Part shown: piece after piece, positions 22,901 to 36,480 of the stretch
How the letters are laid out: each line of letters opens with the position of its first letter
How positions within the stretch are numbered: the stretch's first letter is position 1
Assembly: GCA_011800155.1 (NCBI GenBank)
Contig: CM022378.1
Span: forward strand, 434,001 to 498,000
Source of the DNA: Flammulina velutipes
Taxonomy: Eukaryota > Basidiomycota > Agaricomycetes > Agaricales > Physalacriaceae
Reading direction: 5' to 3'
DNA: 64,000 nucleotides
Notes under the pieces: generated by a model
Told to the model about the DNA's origin: nothing
Databases searched by the model: none
What the model saw: only the letters and a program-made list of their open reading frames with translations
Translations under genes and position numbers: made by a program

Positions 22901-22960
22901 GTGTACGACGCTAGTTACAAATATATCTACATACTGGAGTACGTAATCATCGTGCACTTA
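19945..22960 (+). repeat. Decayed exon/intron units, module 2, first part
   Basis: Corresponds roughly to 40694-44110 with many substitutions and indels. Coding-like phrases recur in both modules, for example ACDVGELDK near 20978 and DHEGGVID-like text near 41800. Intron-like gtacgt...ctaac...ag blocks are frequent on the plus strand. Stops and frame changes break every candidate reading. A 93-codon plus frame at 22099-22380 and a 120-codon minus frame at 21750-22112 were considered and are not supported by the other copy. Confidence 0.5.
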
Positions 22961-24160
22961 GGTTTCGACTTTCGAGAAGCCAGCTGTTGGTCTTATCTCC
23001 TGCTGAGCGCGATATTCAAATGTTCGAGTCAGCATGGGCAAATCAACCAAAGTTAAAAGGGCGCAATGCTTTGCTTCCTCGACTCCCGAGTTTCACCGAC
23101 GCTATGACCCAGAAACTGGAACATATGTTGGCACCGTGATTTTCCCCAAGTCGTTCGCGCGTTCATCAGTACGCGGGCGAACAACAACATTGTCTGTTTG
23201 CAAAGTTAGGTTGATTCAGTTGCAATAAGTGACGCATACGGCCCACCTAGTCAATAGCGTCAAAGATGGCTTCACGGCGGTGAAGCGCTGTAACAGTAAG
23301 AGCAAGTCAACATCTAGATGGAGCTGACCTTAGCGTTTTCAAGGCTTCTTCGCTCGTTTCGCCACTTGTTCGTCAGTCTTGCTATGAAAATTGTCATCCA
23401 AGTCGTTTGCGTAGAATACATGACGTGATTTGGCGCAGGATGAGAGCCTGGATAGGGTTGGTACTTGGCAACGCGAACGTTGGAAAATGTTCAACTATCC
23501 GGGTACATCATCAAAATACATGGCACTGACGGAGGGCCGATCGATTTTGGATAGATGTGCGCAGCGATATGCGATAACGAGGACCAAAGAAGGGTACGTG
23601 GGGCTTGATATGGGGTGCGTAGCATGCTACGTACCCTTACTTGTCCTTCTGAGAGCCGTAGCCATAGCCCACGAATAAAGCTCCCCGCCTCAGCGCATAT
23701 CTGAGGGTCGCATTGAATCCGGACGTAGTGGGTCGGAGATTCTGCGTTTAGTGGCCAATGTTACAATTGTAATCTGGACATCAATCCTAGCCGGCGAGTA
23801 AGGATTAGAACAAAAGAGTTGTCTTGAACGCGAACGTCTGAACGAAGTTAACATGAGCGTGAGCGTGGGGATTCTGCCCGGCCCGGGGTTCCTTCCTTGC
23901 ATGATCCACCACTCAGCCTATGTCGATTCTCTAGAAACACAGCGCCCTCAACCGCTACGACGCAGCTTCCACCGTGACGTTCAGTTAAACGCCCCTCTGC
24001 CGTCTTAGGACTCATTCGAATCTCCCGATATGCTCCATGTGGAATAGGCGCGACGGCTTCGCGAGCCTACAAACTGGTCGTCGATAGGGCGAGGAAGAAG
24101 AGAGCTGGTCCGGCAGTTGGTGCGTCTACTCAAAGCTTAAAGACTGAGCGCTGTATCGTA
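22961..24160 (+). repeat. Decayed unit with MGKSTKVK-like start, module 2
   Basis: A plus frame at 23034-23228 begins MGKSTKVKRAQCF. Its paralogue at about 44193 begins MGKRTKVE and then drifts out of frame, so this was probably the first exon of a lost gene. The segment 23560-23700 lines up with 44680-44740 and then 45440-45520; module 3 holds about 0.7 kb extra at that point. The protein family is not recognised. Confidence 0.4.
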
Positions 24161-27100
24161 ATTGATCAGTTTGCACAGGGCAAGGTTCGGCTGCGTCAAT
24201 AGAAAACGGGCATGGACTCAGAACTCCGTCAACAACTGTCGTCCGTCCGCTTCAAAACAGCCGCATATTCTAGCTGACCATATAGCAGACAGCGGCCCAT
24301 TTAAAGACGCCAAACACGGACTCTCGCGCATAGAGCCAGACGACTTGGAGGAACTCTGCCGTGTCCCTGTTATAGGTCCCACGTTGACGATATGCAGGCA
24401 GCCACGAGACGAGACGAGCGTGCGAGGGATCTGAGGTGTCGGCTGGGAATGTCGAATGGACGAGCGCTGAACAAACGTACGTCTCAGTATCACGATTGAA
24501 TGCCGTGCACTAACCTAACCTAGATACATACAGCGTACCTTATTCCTTCCATGTACCAGATGTCAAATCCAAGCAATGCACTCTGCTTGCTCCCTTACCC
24601 GCAGTCTGAGTCCTTCGTCCCCTTGGATATCCAGTGATCAGCCTCATCTCGTCGGAGACTAAAGACTGCATGGATAGAGCAGATCTCTCCCTCGTCATTT
24701 GATGTCCTAGACGTGATAGAAAGCCAGCATTGGGTGTATGCTTTTCTCTGGTCTGCATCCACTCGCAGAAGCGATCTGCCGGACGCGATGAAGCACTGGC
24801 ATAGACGCTTCATCTCAGCTGTCTTTGTATGTCCGCTATGCATCAACCGCATTATCATAACTCATTGGATAACTTTAGCGCTGACCCTATCAACTGCCTC
24901 GCTTTCCCGTTCGGAGTCACCTTAACAATCTATCGAGGATTCTGCGCGTCGACACAACTTGGAAATAAAATCTACCCGAATACACATATCTGCTACCTAC
25001 TGCAGGCATATAACGTCGGACAACACGTCTACTACTCTCTCTATACCGCGGCTCAAATATCCTCCATCCAGCAAAGTTATTGCATCTCCGTCCAAGCTTG
25101 GATACAGCGCTATCCACACCGCCAAATCCGAGTCCACAACGTCCCCTAGCGCGGAGGAATACAACTGGGGAGGAAATCTGACGTCCCCATCCTCATCGTG
25201 TCGTAGACCAAGAACGGTGGAGCCGCAGGGGTAGAACAGCGAAGAGACGAGCATGCGAGGGATCTAAAGAGGTACCGTGCCGGCTGGGGGAAGGTTCAAA
25301 CAGACGAGTACGCCTCAGCATCGGGATCGAATGCCCCCGCTAACCCAGCCTAGGTCCACCTTATCCATCAACCTATTATCACCCAGCCAACAAGCCAAGC
25401 AACACAGCTCTGCCTACTTCAAAAGGCTCCCTCACCCACAGACAGAATCCCTCGCTCCGTTGGATATCTTGATTTTATCGTCATTCCGGGCCTCGACCGC
25501 GCTGCCAGCTCGACAGAATCATTGTCAAGGATGCGGAGACCCTCCTGGTTCAACGATATCGTCACCCGCCACACACCCATCCAAGTCCTGCTCGGGCCTC
25601 TTTCATAGTGGACATTGTCGATAGATGAAGCAACGTTACAGCCGTCAACACGTCGTGCGTCTCCCATAAATCAACGGCATATCATAGCTGACCAAAAATA
25701 CTTAGATTTTGCGCTAAGACTAACCTACTCCGCATGGTTCGAATTTCGAGGGAGACCTTTCGAGGCGTTCATCCTCCTCTTCACGATCACCCACGCCGTT
25801 TGCAATGTGGAAGGGCAAGCCGGACAGCGACCAGAGGGATCTGATTGGGAATGTTGTGCTGAGCACTGAACTTCACAAATTCGTATGTTTCTCAATTATC
25901 GTGATCCAATATCGAGCGCTAACCTACATCCAGTGTACCCTATTTCTCTCTTGCACCATCGAATTCTACGGGGATGTTCGACACGCTCGCTTGCCCCCCG
26001 AAATCGGATGTTCCTGGACTGCCTAGTCCACGACGCTTTTTCGTCCGCAGTTTGAGTCCTCAGCCCCCCGGTTTGGATCAGCCTCGTATGTTCGTCCTGA
26101 ACGTCGGTTGGATCTTTCGACGATGTCGAGCAAAACATGACCGTAACTCAAACTAGTATGGACACGGAAACCCTGCCGATCCTCTTGGTAGGATCATCGC
26201 AGTCGCCATCGACATTCGCTACGCCAGACAGGACGTTCGCTATCCGTGTCATGCAGGCCAAACACCTTCCGCATTAGACAAAAACTGTTGGGATGCCTAG
26301 CCTAGGTTCATGCCATGGACCTTACTCCTCTCATGCACCGTCTTATGCCCAACAAGACGGTAGGACGTGTCGAATCACACTCGCGCGCTACCCGAAATAC
26401 CATGCTCCCCCTTCCCAATGATCGCTGTTCGGCGGCGTACCTTCACGGAAAGTCATTCACACAATCGAGCAGCCCGCAGCCCCGCAGCCAGGTCGATACG
26501 TTAGGTTCGCAAACCCATGCTGATCCTCATGGGCCCGACTATGTATCACCATCGCCGTTGACCAGCCGTTCATGGGGATAGTTCGTCTTTCTACTTCCGT
26601 GTCAACAATGGACTGCAACTCTGGCGTGTTCGTCTCCATACTGTCGTCGGGAATAGTGAGGCAGGCATAGCTTCGAAATGTCTCTTTCACCACTACCACC
26701 ATACCACCCGTGGGAATAGAATGGCAATCGCACAGGCATCTCTGTGTGCGATGTCGGTTAGCTCCATAACAATTCTTTGTTCTTGTACGTCTCCATCTAC
26801 TCATTCTGACGCGTCGCTGACCTAGCTTAGTAGATCCAGCTTCCGAGGAATAGTATGCGAGGGGTGCCTAGCTTCATGCAAATTACTGTCTTCTGCCCAA
26901 CAAGACAACAGGCTAGATGTTTGCGCCCACCAACGTAGCACAGTCTGAGTCTTGGACCTCGTATCGTCGTCGGCCCGTCGGCCACGAAGTCGGAAATGCA
27001 TAATCCGAACCAGCCAACATATGTCCTCCATATCCAGCCCAAAGATCCTGACACGACGGCATTGCGAGCCTATGAATTGGTACTGCCGTGACCTTGTCGA

Positions 27101-29126
27101 CCGATGAAGCAATCGTTAACAAGTTGTACGTCCCCCCATAAATCGACGGCATATCCCAGCTGACCATGGCTAGATATTTAGATTCAGCGTTATTAGGGTT
27201 GATTCGAATACTTTCAAGGAGGACAATTCGAGGCGTTCATCCTCCTCTTCACGATCGTCCACGTCGTTGACAAGTTGGGAGGGAAAGAACATTAGGACCG
27301 AACAGTGACGAATACATCGTGCAAGGAGTGTGGAAATGTTGAATGATTGAGTGCTGAACTATGAATGAGTATGTTTCTCAATATCTCAATCCAATACGGA
27401 GCGCTAACCAATATGCAGTGTATTCTATTCCTCTCACGCACCGCCGACTTCTGCTGGGACAGCAGGCCAGATGTCGAACCACGCTCGCGCGCTCCCCGAA
27501 ATCGGATGCTCTGCCTGGTCCGCAAGGCTCCCGTATCCTCAGCCCCGTTGGGTATCATGGCTCCAATGAACAGTCTCATACGTTCGTACTGAACGTCGGT
27601 TGGGTCCTTCGACGATGTCGAGTAAAACCCGACCTTGACTCGAACCAGTAAGGACGCGAACACCCTCCCGATGGCTACTGTTGGGATGCCTAACCTAGGT
27701 TCATGCCATGGACCTTATTCCTCACATACCCCGTCTTCTGCCCGACAAGACGGCAGGATGGATATCAATCACGCTCGTGCACGCCCCGAAATAGGATTCT
27801 TGCTTTCCCCCATGATCAGCCTCGTCCCTTCATGGCCAATTGTTCACGCAACCCCGCTGCCAGTTCGGCTCGCAAACCCATGCTGTCTCATGGATTTGAC
27901 TATCACCACCACCGTTGACCAGCTGTTTATGGGGATAGTTCGTCTTTGTCGTTTCGCGCCCGGACCAGTCATGCTCTCCTACTTTTCACACCATCAGCTC
28001 TGGTGTGTTCGCCTCGAGTCGGGAATCAGTTTTAGCTTCGTGCATCTTTCGGATTTCTATCATCACTGCGAACAGCGATCGCACAAGAGTTACTGTATAC
28101 GATCTCGATAGTGATTCATCTCCTTGTATGTCTCCCTCCATTCATTCTGACGCATCGCTAACACAACCTAATAGATCCACATTACCAAGACAAGCGTGCG
28201 AGGGGTACCTACTAGGCTTATGCAGTCTTCCCGTACACCATCTTCTGCCCGGGCCAACAGAACAAGAGGCTACATGTCAAATCCCGTTAGCACCCAGCAA
28301 CGCTGCACAGTCCGAGTACTAAGTCAACATGTTTATCATCCTGGTTCAGTGATCAGCGTCGTTGACCAGTCGCTCACGAAGTTGGAAAATGCAGTAAGGA
28401 TGCGCAAAGCTATGCCGATCCTCATGGCGTTGACTATCACAGTCCCAGTCGACAGTCGTGACGCGCCCGTGCGTCCCTTCTTGTTTCTCGCACGAATCGA
28501 ATACTTGATAGTCATCGCGTCGCAGCACCTCTCTCGTATTTGATCTACAATGCAGGAGTGGGACAGTCCATGTCATTGTACGTTTCCGTCCATTCTTTCC
28601 TACACAATGCTGACATAGCCTACTCAGTATTAGGATTTATGCCAACTCACGACGAATGTATTTTCCTTGGATGCTCGGCTCTGTCGGGATGAACTTGCCA
28701 TTCACGTCTCGATGCACTCGTGTACAACGAAGACGACCGGCAATTATGTCGAACAGGGAGCTGAATGACACTTGTCGCTGATACTTATCGTCTCATTGCT
28801 TCGGTCTTATATTTCCGTTCTGCTCATCGGGCTGTTCAAAGTAGGATTGGCACGGATTGTGTTGCAATCGAACGTCGCTGCACCATGCAGGATGTCCATG
28901 GGCAATCTATGTACGTTCTCACCATATCCTTACACACTGCTGATCTAACATAGATCTGAATGCAGCCATCACTTACCACGGAGCGATCATTTATGGTGTC
29001 CACCAGGACGTCTCTTTCAGTCTTACAAAATTGTATTTCAATCAATACATCAGGAAACCATAGCCGTTGCACACAAATTCTACCTATCTCAGCATCTAAA
29101 ACATACAATAGTACTTACATATCTAG
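24161..29126 (+). repeat. Decayed exon/intron units, module 2, second part
   Basis: A string of related plus-strand units, each with an exon ending in variants of gacgagcgtgcgagggatct (about 24410, 25247, 26850 and 28190), an intron of about 50 nt, and a following exon opening with catacagtg-type sequence. Comparable units occur at 46405, 47190, 48748, 50055 and 50565. Frames such as RIIVKDAETLLV (about 25515) recur but always break. No intact gene; the last 250 bp lead into the 3' end of NLR2. An unrecognised, probably extinct gene family is the best description. Confidence 0.5.
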
Positions 29127-32100
29127 TTACAGATCGGAAGGTGAATAGCAATGAGCCCAATCTGTACCCAACTTGGCTTTGGAGAAATTAACATGAACAG
29201 TGCCTTTGTTTGATATGATAAGAGATGTATATGGATTGTACAAAACTTCACGGAGGTGGAGAGGAAGCCACATAAGTCTTAAATCTCTCCCGGAATTTGA
29301 GCGACATGTGACCCAACCACTTTCATCGACTCTCCATAAAGGTAGTTTCAAATTATCCTGGGTGGCATTCTCTTGTGATCCAGAGACAGTGTGGGTGGTG
29401 TCAAGAGAGGATGAACTATTATGACTTCTTTCTAAACTTGCTATTTTAATGGCTGCCTTGACATCCCATAGACGAATTGTAGTGTCCATTGATCCAGAGA
29501 CAATCTGAGAGGCATCAGGTGAGAATGCCACAGACATAACAATACTCATGTGACCCTGCATAATTGCTAATGCATTGCCAGTCTTTACATCCCATAAACA
29601 TACAGTATTGTCACATGATCCCGAGACAATGTAGGAACTATCAGGAGAGAATGCCACAGATGTAACACTGTATATATGTCCTTGTATAACAGCTAGCTCT
29701 GTACCAGTCTTCATATTCCATACACGCACTGTTTTGTCATCTGATCCAGAGGTAATGTAAGCACTATCAGATGAGATTGCCACAGATCTGACACAACTTG
29801 TATGGCCATACATAGTTGTCAGTTCTATCCCAGACTTTGTATCCCATATACGTACTGTCTTGTCTCTTGACCCAGAGACAACATGACAGCCATCAAGTGA
29901 GATTGCAACTGACCAGACATCATCTGTATGGCCAAGCATAGTTATCAGTTTTGTACCAGTCTTTGTATCCCATATACACACTGTATTGTCTTCTGATCCT
30001 GTGACAATATTAGAGTCATCAGGAGAGAATGCTACAGATACAACATTATATATGTATCCTTGCATAACTGCCAATTTTGTACCAGTCTTTGCATCCCATA
30101 GACGCACTGTCTTGTTATCAGATGTAGAGATAACATGAGAGTCATCAAAGGAAATTGCTACAGATTTGACACAATTTGTGTGATCATATAGAGTTATTAA
30201 TTCCATACCAGTCTTTGTGTCCCATACACGTACTGTCTTGTCTCTTGATCCAGAGACAATACGAGAGCCATCAAGTGAGATTGCTACAGACCAGACATCA
30301 TCTGCATGACCTGACATTGTTGTCAGTTCTAGACCAGTTTTGCTATCCCATACATGCACTGTTTTGTCTCTTGATCCAGATACAATACAAGAGCCATCAG
30401 GAGAGAATACTACAGATCTAACACTACTTGTATAGTCTTGCATCACCAATTCTGTATTAGTCTTTGCATCCCATATACACATGGTCTTGTCATCTGAGCC
30501 AGAGACAATATGTAGACCATCAACTGAGATTGCTACAGATCTGATACAATCTGTATGACCTTGTAGGATTGCTAGTTCTGTACCACTTTCTGCATCCCAT
30601 ATACGCACAGTTTTATCAAATGATCCAGAAACAATGCGAGAACCATCAGGTGAAATTGCCACAGACCAGACCTCATCTGTATGACCTTTCAGAGTTGCTA
30701 GTTTCGTCCTAGTTTTTATATCCCATATACATACTGTCTTATCATCTGATCCAGAGACAATATGAGAATCATTAGGTGAGAATACTACAGATCTAACACA
30801 GCCTGTATGACCTTGTAAAAGTATTTGTTGTGTACCAGTATTTGCATCCCAGACTCGTATTGTCTTGTCATCTGATCCAGAGACAATATAAGAGTTATCA
30901 GATGAGATTGCTACAGACCAGACCCAATCTGTATGACCTTGCATAGTTATCAGTTTTATACCAATCTTTGCATCCCATATACACACTGTCTTGTCTCGTG
31001 ATCCAGAGACAATGTAAGATCTATCAAATGAGAATACTACAGATATAACCTCATTATCATGACCTTGCATAGTTATGAGTTCTGCACCAGTCTCTATGTC
31101 CCATATACGCACTATATGATCGTCAGATCCAGAGACAATATGAGAGCCATCGGGTGAGAATGTTACACAATTAACCTCATTTATATGACCTCCCATTGTT
31201 ATTAGCTCTGAACCAGTCTTTATATCCCATACACGTATTGTATTATCATCAGAGCCAGAGACGATGCATGAGTTATTAGGTGAGAATGCTACAGACCAAA
31301 CTCGTGATGATAATGATATTGTGAGCAATAATGCATCAGAGATATTGTTTGCATATCCTGAAAATGATAATAGAGGTATATGCAGAAATCTTCTACTCCA
31401 GGTCTGATAGAGTATTGATTTCCTATCATATGCTGCAAGAGTAGACATATAAAGATGAGGTGTAGAAAGAGAGGCTAGACTGCCTGCAAACTTTGCTGCC
31501 AATATGCCAATATCTTTGATATATGATATGTACTTATTCATTGGTGAACTTTGCTATATAATCAATTAGTCTAGTATTATATGATAAATTCAATTAAACA
31601 TACCTGTGAAAGCCACTTAGTCACTAAAATCATCAAAGTATTACATTGACTCTTGGCACCAATAAGATTCATAACCTCTATCCAAAAGATACTTTTGTTG
31701 TAACAGAACTCTTTGATATTCTGGTACAGTTCCTTATCCTCTTGTCTAGACTGAACTAGATGATGTACCCAATGACGTGAACTATATTGAAGAGGTGGGG
31801 GAATATTCTTTTTGATTTGAGATACAAGATCAAGTACCTCTTTGTCCAAAAGAAATGAAGAAGGATGATGACAGATATTGAACTGAAGAGATTGCATAAT
31901 GTTAAAACATGCATGTACAAGAACTGTATGATGAACTGATGTGTAACAGGTCAAATTCATAAATGAACCATTAAAAGTCTCAATGTGAGATCTTTGTGGA
32001 TCACACATGAAGTCAAAGAATGACTTGTGGTACCAGTAAATACATTCATCATATCTTGATATATAGAGAACAGCATGCAGGTCCTTAATGACATGTTTGA

Positions 32101-34534
32101 CTACATCTTCCTCAATATGAAGGTGAGAGAGTAGTGCACTAATAGTAGAAGTAGAGACAGGCTCCTCTACACAAAGGATAGTATGAAGAATTGCAAGACG
32201 TGCACTTTGAATAGTTCTTCCAATAGTTAGAAGACTGGTGCATAAGATCTGACTATATAGCTGATCAACAGGTAATACTTCAATACTCTCTAATATAGTA
32301 GGCCATCCTTCAAGCAAAATGTTTAGTTGTTGCTCTTGCTCTTGTGGTGCAAATCTATATGGTGATATAAACCGCACAGCAGTAGCAGCATAAATAAAGA
32401 GACCACCAGCATCCTCTGCTAGCTGCTCAAGCTTAAGCTGGCATCTTTCACAAATGTCAGGAAGTGTTGCCCTCAGGAATGTTAAGATGTCAGCCTGGAC
32501 ATCCTCTTGAGTTACTTCGTGAAGATGACACACAGCATCTGGTGTGAAGCTATCACAGTGTGCAACAACCTTTGGATCTGGACGACTTGTCACCAGGAAC
32601 TTGAGCCCTTGCAGATGCCCTTGGTGGACCATGTTGAGGAGGTCTTTCAAGAACTCAGAGCCTCCGTCATTCTCATCTAATGCATCAACAACGATGAGCC
32701 AAGGAGGAATGCCAGACAGGCACTTGGGCCCTGATTTGTCCCATGGCCTAACAAGCAGCTCCTCCATCTGTCTGCTAGAAACATCAACAGTGTCGAAGTC
32801 TGCATCAAGAAGCTTTTTGGCGTATGAACGGGAACGTCGAGCAAGTTGGTAGACAATAGTAGGGATGATGTATTTACGACGGCGGGCATCTTCGATCTGC
32901 CGAGAACAGAAGAAGGAAGCAGCGAGGATGACATCTCGATTGTCCTGACCCATCTCCTCCACTCGCTGGCAGATGGAGTAGGCGATGGTGGACTTGCCCG
33001 TCCCAGCCATGCCATTTAGCCAGTAGACAGGTGCGCTTGCATGGTCCTTTGCCCAATCAAGAATGGCGTCAAGAATGGCAGTACGAGTGCCCGACGTACA
33101 CGGCTCCCGAGTTAGTGTCGTGGAGTCAAGGTCGGCATTGTAGACCGCTTGTCGGGAGCGAGGCCAGGAAGTGAGGTGGAGCTTCTCGAGTGATTTGAAG
33201 ACGGCTGTCGTCTTGCGTTCAATACCAAGGGAGACATCAATCTAAAAGTATCATGATTAGCCACTGACTTCAATGGAAACTACAGCACACACATGGAAGT
33301 CTTTGGCACATTCGTCGAGTCGTTTGAGGATATCTTTAATGTTCTGCTTATCTTCGTCGCTCTCCAAGATTCTGATCCCGAGTGGCCGTTGTGTCATTTT
33401 ATCGAGCTCCACTATCTGCGTGATGAGAGTTCTACGGGTTTGACATGAGTGACCACTCTTGTGATGATTGGAGGACGCACCCAGAAAACATTCGAATCCG
33501 TTCTTCTGATAATTCATCATTATCGCCCTTGAGTAGCGCGCCGTCGACGATCTCCAGGCGATTTCTAATCCGAGTTACGAGTTCGCGGATATCGTCCTGG
33601 TTATCACCGACCGCCTAGGGAATAGGTCAGCGAGGCAGCCCAGCGCGACAAAACGTTGAACATACATTTCCAATATCGATTAGTCTATTGAGCGCCCCCA
33701 CAGGAAGCTTCGCTGGAGTCCCATCAAGCAAGCCTTCCGCATTTTTTAAGATCAGCTGCAAGCCATCCCAGGCGAGCTTGGCCGGTGCAGCGATCCGTGA
33801 TCTTTTGTGATCTTAAAACGTGCAGGTCAGTTTTTGCTACACCATCAAGATATCAGCCTACCTCCATCGCGAACACCATCATTCGAGGCTGTTGGCTCGG
33901 GAGTGGGGAGGGATGAACCGGGTGGACAATCTTGGATTATGCATGTCAGACTCTGCTACGCAAGTTAGCTATCTGCCGTCAACTTACTTTCATCGCGAGC
34001 ATTGACATTCGAAGATGTTGGCTCGGCACCGGGGAGGGTGGCTGCCGGGAGGGCGCTAGGGGACGCACAAGGCGGGCGACCTTGGACTATGCAGGTCAGA
34101 CGCTATCTCACCACATTATCTCTGAGCTACGTACTTTCATCGCGAACGTTGCTAGACGATGTCGGCTGGGAAGTGGGGTGGACACCAGAGGATGGATCAA
34201 GTGCTGCAGTGACAGCCCCGCATTGGTCAAGGGGAATACTCCCTTTGAATGATGTCAATATATGGGAGAGCCGTAAAAGAGATACCAACTAACCTTCATA
34301 AATACAAACAGAACGGTCTCCGGGACTGGTGGTAGGAAATAGACTAGACGCCGAAGCATCAATGCCTCTCTGCGGAAGACGGCTAGGCTGTGAAATAGCA
34401 GAGTTCCTGCTGCTGCTCACTAGCTCTGGTGTGTTCGACCGCATGGCAGAACGGGACAGACCCGTCGTTTTTCGGAAGAAATTCTTGAATTTGTCCCTCT
34501 TTCGAGGCTGACTTTGGGTGCGATACGTGGACAT
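29127..34534 (-). CDS. NLR2: NACHT-WD40 STAND receptor
   Basis: Nine exons on the minus strand: 34534-34294, 34242-34135, 34080-33988, 33930-33862, 33811-33666, 33614-33481, 33431-33293, 33241-31604 and 31553-29127, giving 1664 aa with consistent phases. The N-terminus is Ser/Pro-rich to about residue 170 and has one more short repeated exon than NLR1. The helical block (GLLDGTPAKLPVGALNRLI) and NACHT follow, with Walker A GMAGTGKST near 387 and LIVVDALDEN downstream. Fifteen WD40 repeats span about 938-1566. They are much more diverged from each other than those of NLR1 and NLR3 (D/T/K changes throughout, one unit a residue short), so this array is not being homogenised at present. The conserved tail ends the protein. 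The gene is visibly AT-richer than its flanks. No break was found. Confidence 0.92.
29423..31310 (-). repeat. WD40 tandem repeats of NLR2 (15 units, diverged)
   Basis: Fifteen units of about 126 bp. The core SGSDDKTVRVWD is kept, but third positions and many amino acids differ between units. Repeat 7 is one codon shorter (VMQDYTSS). This contrasts with the nearly identical units in the two sister genes. Confidence 0.85.
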
Positions 34535-35329
34535 GATGGTAGCGTGAGGCAAAATGTGTGGGAGCGTGATAGCTGTACCACTGCCAGCTCAGAAGAAGGT
34601 GAATCACGAACCAGTGCGGAGTGCATCAGATGAATAATGGTTTGAACTTTGTGTGCACATAGGCGGATCATTGGCCTGCTCCGTTGCGTGAACAGAGTCG
34701 CTGAGATAGCTCAGTCCCAACATTGATTCCACCGCGGAGTAGATGCTTACGGATCGGCGAACTTGCTTTCAGTAGATGACAGCCATTACACTGTTCGAGA
34801 TTTGAGAAATATATTCCGATAGACAACAAAGGATATCACCTGCCGCGCAGCAAAACCTCTAGCAGGTTCTCCAAATAGCATTGACTGTTCTGTTCTGTTC
34901 CAAAGTATAGCAATTGGACAGAAGCTTGAATTGTCGACAACGATCTTCGTTGGCGATACACCTGTCACGAGACCGCGTCCTTCTGGGGAGATAGAGGGGA
35001 AGTAGTTGCTGTCTAGTAGAGCGCCGGGATGTTTATGGTTGCGGAGAATGTTGAGATGACTGGTTGCCGGCGCCAGTGTAGGAGAGTGGTTGGTGGTACG
35101 CGCGAACGGTGAAATGCGTACGTCGTGGTGATAATGTCGGCCGCCATAGATCATGTCTTTGGCATGAGAAAACAAAGGAGAACGCAGGGAGAGAATGAAT
35201 GTCGATGGCCCCGAGTCCGGGCCGTTGACCGACTCTCAGTTCTGACCATCATTACACTATAGCCACACACGATCTACTATAGCGCCAACTTTACCTTCTC
35301 GACATCCTACCGAGTGCGAATGAACAGTA
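34535..35329. other. Region upstream of NLR2, no recognised gene
   Basis: Likely holds the NLR2 promoter near 34540-34700. A 129-codon minus frame at 34786-35175 is open but has no recognisable motif and no visible counterpart upstream of NLR1, so it is not called as a gene. Confidence 0.35.
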
Positions 35330-36480
35330 ATGGAGACCATACAGCACAAATTCCAACGCTGGATGGACGAATGCCCAAATGATTGTCCGTCCCCGCGATC
35401 ACCACGTCCATATCGACTCCTCCATTGTCGCCAGCAATCGGACATGTTATTCTCGTTGACCATCACCTCCCCGATACTGACCTCTGCGACACGTTCTACC
35501 TGGAAGTACCTATCCATATCGCCACCAACATTTGCTTCATAAGAGCCAAATATCTCGCTTCTCTGGGATTCGCCATCCTGAACCACGTCGGGCGAATTTA
35601 GAAGAGTCCCGGAGGAGCCTCTGTGGATCCCTCGGAGCCTTTCGAGGGTATCTTGTATTTCGTCGTACCAAATAAACCCGACGCTGGTATGTTCTAAATC
35701 AGTGATTGGCCTTCACTCACGTTTTTGTCGAGTTATCTCGAGCCATCTTCAATACTGAGTGTATCAAACGAGCGAATGGACTCACTGAGGCTTCAGCAGA
35801 ATTCCTTGACGACGTTAGGAAGCTGCATCGCGTCTGCCCATTTACTCGCGCCCACCAGATATTTATCAAGCGGCCCATATTTTCCCGCATGCACGGGCAG
35901 CGAGGTAAGTACGACCTTCCGCGGGTTCAACGATGCGTCGCTGATTTTTGATACAGGGGTTCCATGGCATGGTAGGAAATCTTCGCTCAAACAAGTTGGC
36001 ACGGAATTCAACGAGCTCGATCCAGACGACCTCCAAGATAGCGCAACGGCAACCTTCTAAACACCCATCTGCACGTTCAAAGGCAATTGCTCCTTGCTGC
36101 GGTGTGTTTTATTTCTGTCTTCAATCCCCTTCAAATTACTCAGATATCTTCAGGCTCCGGACATCGAAGACTCTATGGTTGCCCCGAACACCTCTACAGT
36201 TTCCGGAAAATGCCCGCTACACGTTTACATGGCTCGTCCGTCATGGGGAGCGTTTGAATGGGATGGTTGGGAACTTCGATGAGCTGGTCTTGCACTACGT
36301 GGGGCCGAAACGTTGGCTCGTTCATGCAGCGGGGCGTACGAAGCGGCGGAGACGAAGCTGAAGACATTTCGATCGCAGACCAAGTGATGATGATGTTCAA
36401 ATCGCGAGGCTCGGGAGAAGGAGGATTCGGTGTGGAGGGGTAGGACGGAGGGGTGGTGTAATGACACGGCGTGGCGCTTC
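35330..36480 (+). pseudogene. HNH-nuclease-like gene, broken copy C
   Basis: Starts with a segment similar to copy A (KFQRWMDECPNDC), then HIATNICFIRAKYLASLGFAILNHVGR (35516-35600), interrupted by TAG, and DPSEPFEGILYFVVPNKPDAG. The next exon reads SRAIFNTECIKRANGL to EFLDDVRKLHRVCPFTRA (35738-35850), with PPDIYQAAHIF only in another frame. FHGMVGNLRSNKL follows near 35960. The equivalent of the NGI..N..LH region is damaged (NSATATF then a stop). The 3' portion ends near DEAEDISIADQVMMM (36345-36395) on a shifted frame. Same family call and same caveat as copy A. Confidence 0.48.

Noticed and set aside
19945..29126. Reading the decayed units as C2-domain proteins
   Set aside because: Some phrases vaguely resemble beta-strand patterns of C2 domains, but no calcium-binding loops or continuous fold could be traced.
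34786..35175. 129-codon minus-strand ORF upstream of NLR2
   Set aside because: No motif, no counterpart upstream of NLR1 or NLR3, and no splice partners. Length alone is not enough in this GC range.
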